18,633 nt of DNA from TMED26 sp002694075 (lineage in GTDB: Bacteria; Pseudomonadota; Alphaproteobacteria; Thalassobaculales; Thalassobaculaceae): positions 1 to 18,633 of the forward strand of contig JAYYDT010000029.1 of assembly GCA_036160575.1 (NCBI GenBank), in the 5' to 3' direction. Made by a program: the position numbers and the translations under genes. The stretch's first letter is position 1. Each line of letters opens with the position of its first letter. Of the stretch, positions 1 through 6,929 are shown one piece after another. The notes beneath the pieces were generated by a model. The model ran no database searches. It had not been told where the DNA came from and was given only the letters and a program-made list of their open reading frames with translations.

Positions 1-253
1 ATTTTATCAAAGCCGAATGGAATGGATGCTGACGCGCGCTGGCATTAGCACCCTGATCTTCGGCGGCATCGTCACCAATGGCGGTGTCGCCTCGACGGTG
101 CGCGATGCGCATGTGCGCGATTTTCACACCATTGTGCTGGCCGACGGCTGTGCAGCGTTCAGCCAATCGGCCCATGACGCATCCATCGCCGCGCTGGAAA
201 CGATCTCGACGATCGCTACAGTCGACGAGATAGTCACGGCGCTGAACGGTTGA
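1..253 (+). CDS. Isochorismatase-like cysteine-hydrolase family protein, C-terminal part (5' end outside window)
   Basis: The reading frame is open from base 2 to the TGA at 251-253, so the gene begins upstream of the window; the ATG at 17 is internal. The visible 83 residues match the C-terminal half of the isochorismatase/N-carbamoylsarcosine-amidase fold: a helix (FYQSRMEWMLTRAG), the strand LIFGGIVTN, then TNGGVASTVRDAHVRDF and VLADGCAAF. In active family members the turn after TN carries the nucleophilic Cys (TNVCVEST in ureidoacrylate amidase-like enzymes, TSGCV in N-carbamoylsarcosine amidase). Here the codon is GGT, so the residue is Gly. The protein may be inactive on the usual substrates or belong to a subfamily with altered chemistry. 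Only one base separates its stop from the next ATG (255), which implies co-transcription with the flavoprotein. The family call is firm; the substrate is unknown. Confidence 0.8.
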   Translation, partial: FYQSRMEWMLTRAGISTLIFGGIVTNGGVASTVRDAHVRDFHTIVLADGCAAFSQSAHDASIAALETISTIATVDEIVTALNG

Positions 254-254
254 G

Positions 255-1655
255 ATGACGATTCTCGCGCCACCCGCCGCCGGTTTCAAAGGCACCGCCG
301 AGATTGTCGTCATCGGCGCCGGCGCCTGCGGCATGGTCGCCGCCTTGGCCGCCGAGGGCGACGGTGGCGAGGTCGTGGTGCTGGAGCGTGACGCCGTGCC
401 AAGCGGATCGACGGCGCTCTCCTCCGGCTTGATCCCGGCCTGCGCGACTGCCGCCCAAAAAGCCCGCGGCGTTAAAGACGATGCAGCCACCATGGCCGCC
501 GACATCCTGGCCAAGGCGCATGGCGAAACCGACGCAGCGTTGGTGGCGCATCTTTGCCGGCAATCGACGGTGACCGTCGACTGGCTCAACGCGCGCCATG
601 GCTTGGGCCTCGATGTGATAGACAGTTTCCTTTATCCCGGGCACAGCGCCCATCGCATGCATGGCACGCCGTCGCGGACCGGCGGCGAGTTGATCGGCGC
701 CTTGACGCGAGCGGTGGCGGCGGCGGAGGTGCCCATTGTCACCGACGCCCATGTGACCGCGCTGTTCGCCGAAAGCGACGGGAAAGTTCGCGGCGTGCGC
801 TTCAACCGCCCCGACGGCGGCCAGGAGGATATTGGCTGCAGCGCCTTGATCCTGGCCTGTAATGGGTTCGGCGGCAATTCGGCGATGGTCGCCGAACTGA
901 TCCCCGAGATGGCCGCCGCCGATTATTTCGGCCATCGCGGCAATCAGGGCGACGCGATTGTCTGGGGCCGCGGCCTGGGCGCCGAATTAGCCGATCTCGG
1001 CTCTTACCAGGGCCACGGCTCGGTCGCGCAGCCCCATGGCATTCTGATCACCTGGGCGCTGATGATGGAAGGCGCCATTCAGGTAAATCTCGAAGGACGC
1101 CGCTTCAGCAACGAACACGCCGGTTATTCCGAGCAGGCCCGCAAGGTGATGGCCCAGCCCGGCGGCAAGGCGTGGAACCTGTTTGACGCGGCCCGCCATC
1201 AGCTAGGCATGGAATTCGAGGACTATCGCCAAGCATTTGCTGCCGGCGCGATCAAAACCGCCGGCAACGTGGATGAACTGGCAGGGGTAACCGGCCTGCC
1301 GGCCGGCGCCCTGGCCAAAACCTTGGCCGATGGCGCGGCGGCGGCGGCGGCCGGCGCCACCGATAATTACGGCCGGACGTTCGCCAAACCGCCGCTGTCG
1401 CCGCCCTATCACGCGGTCCTGGTGACCGGCGCCCTGTTCCACACCCAGGGCGGCTTATCGGTCGACGGCGACGCCCGCGTGCTGCGCGGCGATGGCCAGC
1501 CGCTGCCCAATCTGTTCGCCGGCGGCGGCGCCGCGCGCGGGCTCTCGGGCCCCTCGGATTGGGGCTATTTATCGGGCAACGGCCTGTTGACGGCGGTCAC
1601 CCTCGGCCATATCGCCGGATTGCGGGCGACCGAATTGACGCGGGCGACGTCATGA
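255..1655 (+). CDS. FAD-dependent oxidoreductase (fumarate reductase/succinate dehydrogenase flavoprotein-like, FAD-binding 2 family)
   Basis: The 466-residue protein opens with a Rossmann dinucleotide-binding motif, GAGACG at residues 21-26, followed by the acidic end of the second strand (VVVLERD) and the SGSTALSSGL segment that contacts FAD in the fumarate reductase/3-ketosteroid dehydrogenase/tricarballylate dehydrogenase group. The C-terminus carries the second FAD-binding region: GGLSVDGDARVL, then NLFAGGGAARGLSGPSD and GYLSGNGLLTAVTLGHIAG. Length is typical for soluble single-chain members of the family. No signal peptide or haem-binding CxxCH is present, so it is likely cytoplasmic. 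It starts one base after the isochorismatase-like stop, and its TGA overlaps the next gene's ATG (ATGA). It probably oxidises or reduces a C-C bond next to a carboxylate or ketone in the same pathway, but the substrate cannot be read from sequence. Confidence 0.88.
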   Translation: MTILAPPAAGFKGTAEIVVIGAGACGMVAALAAEGDGGEVVVLERDAVPSGSTALSSGLIPACATAAQKARGVKDDAATMAADILAKAHGETDAALVAHLCRQSTVTVDWLNARHGLGLDVIDSFLYPGHSAHRMHGTPSRTGGELIGALTRAVAAAEVPIVTDAHVTALFAESDGKVRGVRFNRPDGGQEDIGCSALILACNGFGGNSAMVAELIPEMAAADYFGHRGNQGDAIVWGRGLGAELADLGSYQGHGSVAQPHGILITWALMMEGAIQVNLEGRRFSNEHAGYSEQARKVMAQPGGKAWNLFDAARHQLGMEFEDYRQAFAAGAIKTAGNVDELAGVTGLPAGALAKTLADGAAAAAAGATDNYGRTFAKPPLSPPYHAVLVTGALFHTQGGLSVDGDARVLRGDGQPLPNLFAGGGAARGLSGPSDWGYLSGNGLLTAVTLGHIAGLRATELTRATS

Positions 1656-2053
1656 ACAGCGCGGAAGATATGATTTCCTTGGTGAAACGCTATTTCGCCG
1701 CCGTCGATGGCGAGGATCTGGCTGGCGTGCTGGCGACGCTGACCGAGGATTGCCGATTCACGGTGGAAACCCATGGTGTCGCGCTGACCGGTCACGACGA
1801 AATCCGCGGCATGTTCACACGGTTATGGGGAAACCATCACGCGGTCCTGCACGACCGTTTCAGTTTTGTCGCCGACCCGGCCGGCGGCCACATCGCGGCG
1901 CAGTTTCGCGTCGTCAACACCCTCGACTCGGGGGCCTTGGTGACCAAGTCGAACTGCAATTTTTTCACCGTCCGGGACGGCCGCTTCAGCCATGTCGCGG
2001 TCTATATGGCCGGTGAAAACACACTTGATAAGGCGGATGATAAAGCGAGCTGA
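1652..2053 (+). CDS. SnoaL-like / NTF2-fold protein
   Basis: This 133-residue cytoplasmic protein starts at the ATG overlapping the flavoprotein stop (ATGA at 1652-1655), so translation is probably coupled. An upstream in-frame start at 1559 lies inside the flavoprotein gene and is rejected. The pattern is that of the NTF2/SnoaL/ketosteroid-isomerase-like cone fold: an N-terminal helix (SLVKRYFAAVDGEDLAGVLATL), the strand TEDCRFTVE, a G-H-DEIRGMF helix, and three C-terminal strands ending VRDGRFSHVAVYMA. Members are polyketide cyclases, hydratases, isomerases or non-catalytic small-molecule binders. With the flavoprotein next to it, a role as isomerase or hydratase on the flavoprotein's product, or as an accessory protein, is possible but unproven. 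It ends seven bases before the stop of the convergent flavin reductase-like gene. Confidence 0.82.
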   Translation: MNSAEDMISLVKRYFAAVDGEDLAGVLATLTEDCRFTVETHGVALTGHDEIRGMFTRLWGNHHAVLHDRFSFVADPAGGHIAAQFRVVNTLDSGALVTKSNCNFFTVRDGRFSHVAVYMAGENTLDKADDKAS

Positions 2054-2059
2054 ACTGGC

Positions 2060-2671
2060 CTATCGACCGTCCGGCCGGTCGAGCGCGAAACGATCGCGGC
2101 TGGTGCTGTAAAGATTGGCGCCAAGGCGGCCGATGGTATCGAGCTTGCCGGCGTCGACATGCAGGTTTTCGACATCGACAACATCGTCCCGGATGGCGAT
2201 CGCGCGCACCTCGCCGACCACGATTTCACGGAGATTGCCAAGCTCCAGGGTGGTGTGTCGGACGCATTCCAGCGCCGCTGGCAAACCGGCCAGGCGCGGC
2301 GGCGCGACCTGGCTCGAGGGCGCCGTCTCAAACCCGGCCAAAGGCACCTCCGACTGGCCGGGATCGAGCGGTGTCGCGCAAAGGTTCATTTTCTCGGCCG
2401 CCGCGTGATCGACGATATTGACCACGAATTCACGGGTCAGCCGGATATTGCGCGAGGTATCCTTGGGCGTGCCATCGGGACGCGCCTCGAGCCCGAGAAC
2501 GACCATGCACGGATCGAAAGCGATGGCGTTGAAGAATGAAAACGGCGCGGCGTTAACCACCCCCGCCGCGTCGACCGTGGTGACCAGGGCGATCGGCCGC
2601 GGCGTCACCACATTGCGCAAGAGTTTATAGCTATCGGCGGCGGACAGCGCGGCGAGGTCAAATGTTTTCAC
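2060..2671 (-). CDS. Flavin reductase-like / FMN-binding split-barrel protein
   Basis: I choose the GTG start at 2671, giving 203 residues beginning VKTFDLAALSAADSYKLL. It overlaps the stop of the upstream deacetylase-like gene as GTGA (2671-2668), a classic coupling arrangement. The longer reading from a TTG at 2746 would add an unconserved Arg/Pro/Gly-rich leader. The core RPIALVTTVDAAGVVNAAPFSFF and the following DPCMVVLGLE are typical of the flavin reductase-like domain that binds FMN in a split beta-barrel dimer; VVNIVDHAAAEKMNLC is the next conserved block. Relatives either supply reduced FMN to two-component monooxygenases or act as FMN-dependent reductases. No partner monooxygenase is visible, so its electron acceptor is unknown. 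Pairing with a PuuE-like gene hints at a shared ureide or N-heterocycle substrate (inference). Confidence 0.85.
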   Translation of the reverse strand: MKTFDLAALSAADSYKLLRNVVTPRPIALVTTVDAAGVVNAAPFSFFNAIAFDPCMVVLGLEARPDGTPKDTSRNIRLTREFVVNIVDHAAAEKMNLCATPLDPGQSEVPLAGFETAPSSQVAPPRLAGLPAALECVRHTTLELGNLREIVVGEVRAIAIRDDVVDVENLHVDAGKLDTIGRLGANLYSTSRDRFALDRPDGR

Positions 2672-3597
2672 GGCCGCGCCGCCGCCTCGGCCGGCCAATG
2701 GTGGTCGATCCAATGGCGGGCGATATCGACGCGCCGCGTCACCCAAACGTCAGGATGAGACCGGACATGGTCCATGAAACGGGCCAGCGCGCGCGCGCGG
2801 CCGGGCCGGCCGACCAGCCGAGTGTGGAGGCCGATGGACAGCATTTTCGGCTGCGTCGTGCCTTCCTCGTAAAGTTGGTCGAAGCTGTCGCGCAAATGGG
2901 TGAAGAAATCGTCCCCCGAGCCGTAGGAAGCCGGCGCCCCAAACTTCAAATCATTGGTGTCGAGGGTGTAAGGGATCACCAAATGCGGCCGACCCAGCGG
3001 CCGTTCCCAATAGGGCAGATCGTCGGCGTAGGAATCGGAATCGTACAGAAACCCGCCTTCCTCGGCCAATAGGCGCCGGGTGTTGGCGCTGGGCGCGTAA
3101 CGGCAATACCAACCATAGGGCCGCTCGCCGGTGAGGCGGCGAATGATGTCCACGGCGCGCGCGATATGAGCGCGCTCGGTTTCCGCGTCCAACTCGAAAT
3201 GATTGACCCAGCGCCAGCCGTGGCCGGCGAAATCATAGCCGGCGGCGGCGAAGGCTTCGGCCATCGCTGGGTTGCATTCCAGCGCCATCGCGCAGGCGTA
3301 AACGGTCATCGGCATCTCGCGTTCCTGGAACAGGCGCAAGATCCGCCACACCCCGGCGCGCGAGCCATAGTCGTAAAGGCTTTCCAGCCCCAGGTCGCGA
3401 ACGCCCTCGGGATGGCGACCGCCGGTGACCTCGGCGAGACCGGTCTCATTGCGGCCGTCGCCTTGAGCCACCGATGTTTCCGAACCCTCTTCGATGTTGA
3501 GAACGAAATTCACCGCCAGCCGCGCGCCACCGGGCCAATTGGCCGCCGGCGGCCGGCCCGCGTAACCGACGAGATCGCGAATATGGGGGTCGGTCAT
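2668..3597 (-). CDS. PuuE-like allantoinase / polysaccharide deacetylase-family protein
   Basis: The 309-residue protein closely resembles PuuE-type allantoinases (the 'putative urate catabolism protein' group) along its whole length: RDLVGYAGRPP at the N-terminus, LESLYDYGSRAGVWRILRLF, EEGGFLYDSDSYADDLPYW, PHLVIPYTLDTNDLKFG, and PKMLSIGLHTRLVGRP. PuuE enzymes open the hydantoin ring of allantoin to allantoate and derive from NodB deacetylases without needing the metal. In agreement, the NodB TFDDG motif is replaced by NIEEG (about residue 35) and the HxxxH motif by HGWRWVNH (about residue 126). The ATG at 3597 is preferred over the one at 3606 because AAGGA (3612-3608) lies 10 nt from the former and 1 nt from the latter. 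No signal peptide. Allantoin or a related cyclic ureide is the likely substrate; other substrates are possible because no other purine-catabolic gene is visible. Confidence 0.82.
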   Translation of the reverse strand: MTDPHIRDLVGYAGRPPAANWPGGARLAVNFVLNIEEGSETSVAQGDGRNETGLAEVTGGRHPEGVRDLGLESLYDYGSRAGVWRILRLFQEREMPMTVYACAMALECNPAMAEAFAAAGYDFAGHGWRWVNHFELDAETERAHIARAVDIIRRLTGERPYGWYCRYAPSANTRRLLAEEGGFLYDSDSYADDLPYWERPLGRPHLVIPYTLDTNDLKFGAPASYGSGDDFFTHLRDSFDQLYEEGTTQPKMLSIGLHTRLVGRPGRARALARFMDHVRSHPDVWVTRRVDIARHWIDHHWPAEAAARP

Positions 3598-3856
3598 AAC
3601 GGTCATATCCTTAGCGTTGCCGCAAAAGCTGCGCCGCCTATGTTAATGGCGTGGCCGCGCGCTTGTCGATGTTTTGAACAAATTTCGGCCCGGCGACCAA
3701 CGAACAGGTCAGGTCTCGCCCCGCCCAATGATAGGGTTTTCATTGCAAGGAAAGTATGTTGCGATGACTGGCGTGCCGACCGGGCACCTGGCGCCGCCTT
3801 CGGCTATCGGCCGCGGCTCGTGTCGTCCAGAATTCCTTTGTTGAAGGAGCGATAGA
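3598..3856. promoter_or_regulatory. Divergent intergenic region between the PuuE-like gene and the amino-acid ABC operon
   Basis: These 259 bases separate two outward-facing transcription units and must hold their promoters. The only signals I can assign are the AAGGA ribosome-binding site of the minus-strand gene (3608-3612) and AAGGAG (3844-3849), seven bases before the ATG at 3857 of the binding-protein gene. No convincing -35/-10 pair or palindromic operator was recognised. Reading frames running through here on the plus strand are extensions of antisense frames over the PuuE-like gene and lack coding character. Confidence 0.5.
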
Positions 3857-4699
3857 ATGAAAAAAATCGTAATCAGTCTCGCCGTCGCTTTGATGGCCGG
3901 CAGCGGCGCCGCCGCCGCCGATACAATGAAAGTGGCCGCGGACGTGGGGTATTCTCCCCATGTGATGGCCTCCGCCAGCGGCGGCGTCGAAGGCTATAAT
4001 GTCGATATCATGAATGAGATGGCCAAGCGCATGGGCGTCAAGCATGAGGTTATCGACCAGGAATGGTCCGGCATCTTCGCCGGTCTGGCCGCCGGCAAAT
4101 ATGTGGTGATCATCGCGCCGACCACGGTGACCAAAGAACGCTCGGAAAAAATGCTTTTCGGCGAGCCCTATTTCGAAGTGAACTATCAATTCCTGATCAA
4201 AAAGGGCGCGCCGCAGATCAACAGCCTGGACGATTTGGCGGGCAAGAAAATCGCCGTCAACAAAGGCAATTTTTACGACAAATGGCTGTCGGCGCCGGAG
4301 CGCATGAACAAGTATAAGTGGGAGTTGGTGCGCTTCGGTAAAAACGCCGACGCCATCGCCGCCGTCGCCGCCGGCCGGGCCGACGCCAATTTCGCCGGTG
4401 ACACGGTGATGGGGTGGACGGCGAAGAAAAACCCGTTGGTCGAGCCGTCCAATTTAGTCATCTCCTCCGGTCGGGTTGGGGCCATGGCCTTTCACACGAC
4501 CAGCGTGGAAATGCGCAAAAAATTCGAAAAAGTCATGGAATGCATGAAAGCCGACGGCACAATTGCCAAAATCCATGAGAAATGGACCGGTCAGAAGCCG
4601 GTCGCCGGCGGCGCTGCCTATAAGGTGGTCGCGGGCATCGGGGTTCCGGGCTTTGGCAATTACGACAGCACGCCGTCCAACAGCGGTTGTGCCAACTAA
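3857..4699 (+). CDS. ABC transporter substrate-binding protein, polar amino-acid type (SBP family 3), periplasmic
   Basis: This is the extracytoplasmic binding component of the ABC importer encoded by the next three genes. The first ~21 residues form a Sec signal peptide (MKK, hydrophobic core, AAA-A cleavage region). The mature part shows the family-3 pattern: GVEGYNVDIMNEMAKRMGV, EWSGIFAGLAAGKY, the TTVTKERSEKMLFGEPYF block whose Thr and Arg bind ligand alpha-carboxylates in relatives, LDDLAGKKIAVNKGN, and GRADANFAGD in lobe 2. The usual Asp in 'GKYDxI' is Val here (codon GTG), a visible oddity of unknown effect. The ATG is preceded by AAGGAG at a seven-base spacing. The C-terminal tail after the final helix (residues ~250-280) is longer than in simple homologues and contains a single Cys near the end. 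Ligand class (amino acid or amino-acid-like) is inferred from family only. Confidence 0.9.
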   Translation: MKKIVISLAVALMAGSGAAAADTMKVAADVGYSPHVMASASGGVEGYNVDIMNEMAKRMGVKHEVIDQEWSGIFAGLAAGKYVVIIAPTTVTKERSEKMLFGEPYFEVNYQFLIKKGAPQINSLDDLAGKKIAVNKGNFYDKWLSAPERMNKYKWELVRFGKNADAIAAVAAGRADANFAGDTVMGWTAKKNPLVEPSNLVISSGRVGAMAFHTTSVEMRKKFEKVMECMKADGTIAKIHEKWTGQKPVAGGAAYKVVAGIGVPGFGNYDSTPSNSGCAN

Positions 4700-4714
4700 G
4701 CGTAAGCACGCTGC

Positions 4715-4752
4715 GACGCCGGCCATGGCACGCCATGGCCGGCGTCTTTTTA
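4715..4752 (+). terminator. Strong intrinsic terminator/attenuator after the binding-protein gene
   Basis: A perfect 14-bp inverted repeat (GACGCCGGCCATGG, loop CACG, complementary arm 4733-4746) is followed directly by TTTTTAT. It begins 15 bases after the binding-protein stop and ends 31 bases before the ATPase ATG. A hairpin here would stop most transcripts after the binding-protein gene, giving more binding protein than ATPase and permeases. A separate promoter for the ATPase could sit only in the short remaining gap, so read-through is the likelier route. Confidence 0.88.
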
Positions 4753-4783
4753 TGCCGTCACCGCGCCCCAATGTGAGACCGCC

Positions 4784-5539
4784 ATGTCCGGCCAGCCAAT
4801 GATTGTCGAAGCCGTCCAAATTGAAAAATCGTTTGGCGATTTAAAGGTGCTGCACGGCGTCGACCTAGCCGTCGCGCCGCAGGAACTGGTGTTTATCATC
4901 GGCCCCTCCGGATCGGGCAAAAGCACTCTTTTGCGCTGCTGCAATCTACTCGAACAGCCAAGCGCCGGCTCGATCCTCATCATGGGCGAGGAAATCACCG
5001 CCAAGGGCGTCGACATAAATCGGGTGCGTGAGCGCATCGGCATGGTGTTCCAGAGCTTCAACCTGTACCCGCATATGTCGGCCCTGGGTAATGTGACCCT
5101 GGCCCTGCGCAAGGTCAAAAAACTGGCGCGCCCGGAGGCCGAGGCCCGCGCCCACGCCGCCCTCACCCGGGTCGGTCTCGACCACAAGGCGCATAGCTTT
5201 CCCAATGAATTGAGCGGCGGGCAGCAACAACGTGTCGCCATCGCCCGCGCCATCGCCATGGAACCGAATGTCATCCTGTTCGACGAGCCGACTTCGGCCC
5301 TGGACCCGGAATTGGTCGGTTCGGTCCTGGAAGTGATGCGCGAACTGCGCGCCAGCGGCATGACCATGGTGGTGGTCAGCCATGAAATGCGTTTCGCCGC
5401 CGAAGCCGCCGACCGCGTCCTATTCATGGACCAGGGCGTGATCGTCGAGCAGGGCACGCCGGAGGAGGTGTTCCGCCACACCCGCCACGAGCGCACCCGC
5501 GCCTTTCTCTCGCGGGTCAGCGGCCAAGGACCGGTTTGA
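4784..5539 (+). CDS. ABC transporter ATP-binding protein, polar amino-acid type (GlnQ/HisP-like)
   Basis: This 251-residue ATPase powers the importer made with the two permeases that follow. All nucleotide-binding motifs are intact and in order: Walker A GPSGSGKST (residues 40-48), Q-loop Gln90 in MVFQSFNLYPHMS, signature LSGGQQQR (143-150), Walker B VILFDEPTSALD with Asp167-Glu168, and the H-loop His200 in VVSHEM. The FNLYPHMS sequence after the Q-loop and the overall length are characteristic of polar amino-acid uptake (PAAT) ATPases such as GlnQ, HisP and ArtP. The gene lies downstream of the strong hairpin after the binding-protein gene and ends three bases before the next ATG, so it heads the translationally clustered membrane part of the operon. 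Confidence 0.95.
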   Translation: MSGQPMIVEAVQIEKSFGDLKVLHGVDLAVAPQELVFIIGPSGSGKSTLLRCCNLLEQPSAGSILIMGEEITAKGVDINRVRERIGMVFQSFNLYPHMSALGNVTLALRKVKKLARPEAEARAHAALTRVGLDHKAHSFPNELSGGQQQRVAIARAIAMEPNVILFDEPTSALDPELVGSVLEVMRELRASGMTMVVVSHEMRFAAEAADRVLFMDQGVIVEQGTPEEVFRHTRHERTRAFLSRVSGQGPV

Positions 5540-5542
5540 TCG

Positions 5543-6214
5543 ATGGACGCCTTTGCCGATCAGTTCTTCAATCTTGAGGTCATGGCCAAATACCTGCCGG
5601 ATGTGGTCGGCGGGTTGTGGGTCACCTTAGCCCTCGCCCTGGGCGTGATTGTGAGCGGCGTGGCGCTCGGACTGGCGCTGGCCTGTCTGAGGGCCTTTCA
5701 ATGGCGGCCGGTCAATGGGCTGATCGTGTTGTTCGTCGACCTGTTCCGCGCCTTACCGCCCCTGGTTCTATTGATCGTCGGCTATTTCGGCCTGCCCTAT
5801 GCCGGGATCCAGCTATCCGGTTTCACCATCAGTTGGCTGTGCCTGTCCTTCGTTCTCGCCGCCTTCGCCGAGGAGATTTTTTGGGCCGGCATCACCTCGG
5901 TCCATAAAGGCCAGTGGGAGGCCGCTCGTTCGACCGGGCTCAGTTTCCCGGAGACATTGATTTACGTGGTCATCCCGCAAGCCGTACGCATGACCATCCC
6001 GCCGTTGACCAACCGCACCATCGCGATCACCAAGAACACCGCGCTGGCCTCGGTGGTGGCGGTGCAAGAGATGTTGACGGTCGCGCAGACCTCGCTGGCC
6101 TACGCCGCCAACACCTCGCCGCTGACCTTGGCGGCGATTGGTTATCTGTTGGTGTTTTTCCCCCTGGTCGTGCTTAGCCGTTGGGTTGAGACACGCTTCG
6201 CTTGGAAACGGTGA
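5543..6214 (+). CDS. ABC transporter permease, polar amino-acid type (HisM/GlnP-like), first of pair
   Basis: The 223-residue inner-membrane protein contains several hydrophobic segments: VVGGLWVTLALALGVIVSGVA near residue 20, LIVLFVDLFRALPPLVLLIVG near 60, a central helix around 95-110, and a C-terminal helix AAIGYLLVFFPLVVL. FVDLFRALPPLVLL is the signature of this permease family. The cytoplasmic EAA loop that docks on the ATPase is present as EAARSTGLSFPETLIYVVIP. The ATG lies three bases after the ATPase stop; AAGGA is 12 bases upstream, so initiation probably depends on translational coupling. It should form a heterodimer with the next gene product. Confidence 0.93.
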   Translation: MDAFADQFFNLEVMAKYLPDVVGGLWVTLALALGVIVSGVALGLALACLRAFQWRPVNGLIVLFVDLFRALPPLVLLIVGYFGLPYAGIQLSGFTISWLCLSFVLAAFAEEIFWAGITSVHKGQWEAARSTGLSFPETLIYVVIPQAVRMTIPPLTNRTIAITKNTALASVVAVQEMLTVAQTSLAYAANTSPLTLAAIGYLLVFFPLVVLSRWVETRFAWKR

Positions 6215-6219
6215 GGCCG

Positions 6220-6900
6220 ATGATGGATTGGGAAGTCATCCGCTTCAGCTTTTTCAATCTCGACAGTTTGGCCGAGACCTATCCGCTGTTGCTGCGCGGC
6301 TGGTGGATGACCATCAAGCTGTGTGTGGCGGTGGTCCCGCTGGGCTTCGCTTTGGGCGCGGCGGTGGCGGTGCTACACAGTTTTAAATGGAGTTGGCTGA
6401 ACTGGCTGCTCATCGTGCTAGTCGATTTCTTCCGCTCCATCCCGCCTTTGGTTTTATTGATTTACACGGTCTACGGCCTGCCGCTTTTAGGCTTGGACGT
6501 GCCGGCTTTCGGCGCCGTTTTGGTGGCCTTCACGATCAACAGCGCAGCCTATTACGGCGAAATCGTGCGCGCCGGGATCGAAAGCATTCCGGCCGGTCAA
6601 ATGGAGGCCGCGCGGTCAACCGGCCTTAGCCGCCTACAGGCGATGACCAACGTGGTGCTGCCGCAGGCAGTGCGCAATGTTGCACCCGACTTGACCTCCA
6701 ACACCTTGGAGTTGATCAAAGCCACCTCGATCGCCAGCGTTGTCGCCCTGCCCGAATTGCTGCGCATGGGGCGGGTCGCTCAAGGGCTGGTCTACAACGC
6801 CACCCCGTTAATCGCGGCAGCGGTGATTTACCTTTTGATGCTGTGGCCTTTAGTGCGCCTGCTGTCACGCCTTGAACGACGAGTCTTGGCGGCACGCTGA
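6220..6900 (+). CDS. ABC transporter permease, polar amino-acid type (HisQ/GlnP-like), second of pair
   Basis: This second permease is about 226 residues and belongs to the same family: LLRGWWMTIKLCVAVVPLGFA at the N-terminus, the signature LIVLVDFFRSIPPLVLLIYT, and the EAA loop EAARSTGLSRLQAMTNVVLP followed by ELIKATSIASVVALPELL. Two adjacent ATGs (6220 and 6223) are candidate starts; GAGG (6213-6216) is three and six bases away respectively, slightly favouring 6223. A TTG at 6202 inside the preceding gene is unlikely. With the binding protein, ATPase and first permease, the importer is complete. The next gene (PrpD family) begins 30 bases after its stop, suggesting that the imported compound, or a product of it, is processed by that enzyme. 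Confidence 0.92.
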   Translation: MMDWEVIRFSFFNLDSLAETYPLLLRGWWMTIKLCVAVVPLGFALGAAVAVLHSFKWSWLNWLLIVLVDFFRSIPPLVLLIYTVYGLPLLGLDVPAFGAVLVAFTINSAAYYGEIVRAGIESIPAGQMEAARSTGLSRLQAMTNVVLPQAVRNVAPDLTSNTLELIKATSIASVVALPELLRMGRVAQGLVYNATPLIAAAVIYLLMLWPLVRLLSRLERRVLAAR

Positions 6901-6929
6901 CGGCCCAACGATCTCGCCGGAGAACCTCG

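Noticed and set aside
234..935. A 233-codon minus-strand reading frame opposite the flavoprotein gene
   Set aside because: It is antisense to a clear FAD enzyme, rich in Gly, His and Arg as expected for a shadow of GC-rich coding DNA, and shows no family motif.
2063..2082. Inverted repeat TCGACCG-TCCGGC-CGGTCGA between convergent genes
   Set aside because: The stem is only seven base pairs with no T-run on either strand and lies within the end of the flavin reductase-like gene, so I do not call a terminator.
3166..3855. A 229-codon plus-strand frame opposite the PuuE-like gene and through the promoter region
   Set aside because: It lies mostly antisense to a well-recognised gene and has low-complexity composition; its 3' part covers the region that must hold promoters.
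4750..5496. A 248-codon minus-strand frame opposite the ABC ATPase
   Set aside because: The plus strand encodes an ATPase with all motifs; the opposite frame is Ser/Arg/Thr-rich noise.
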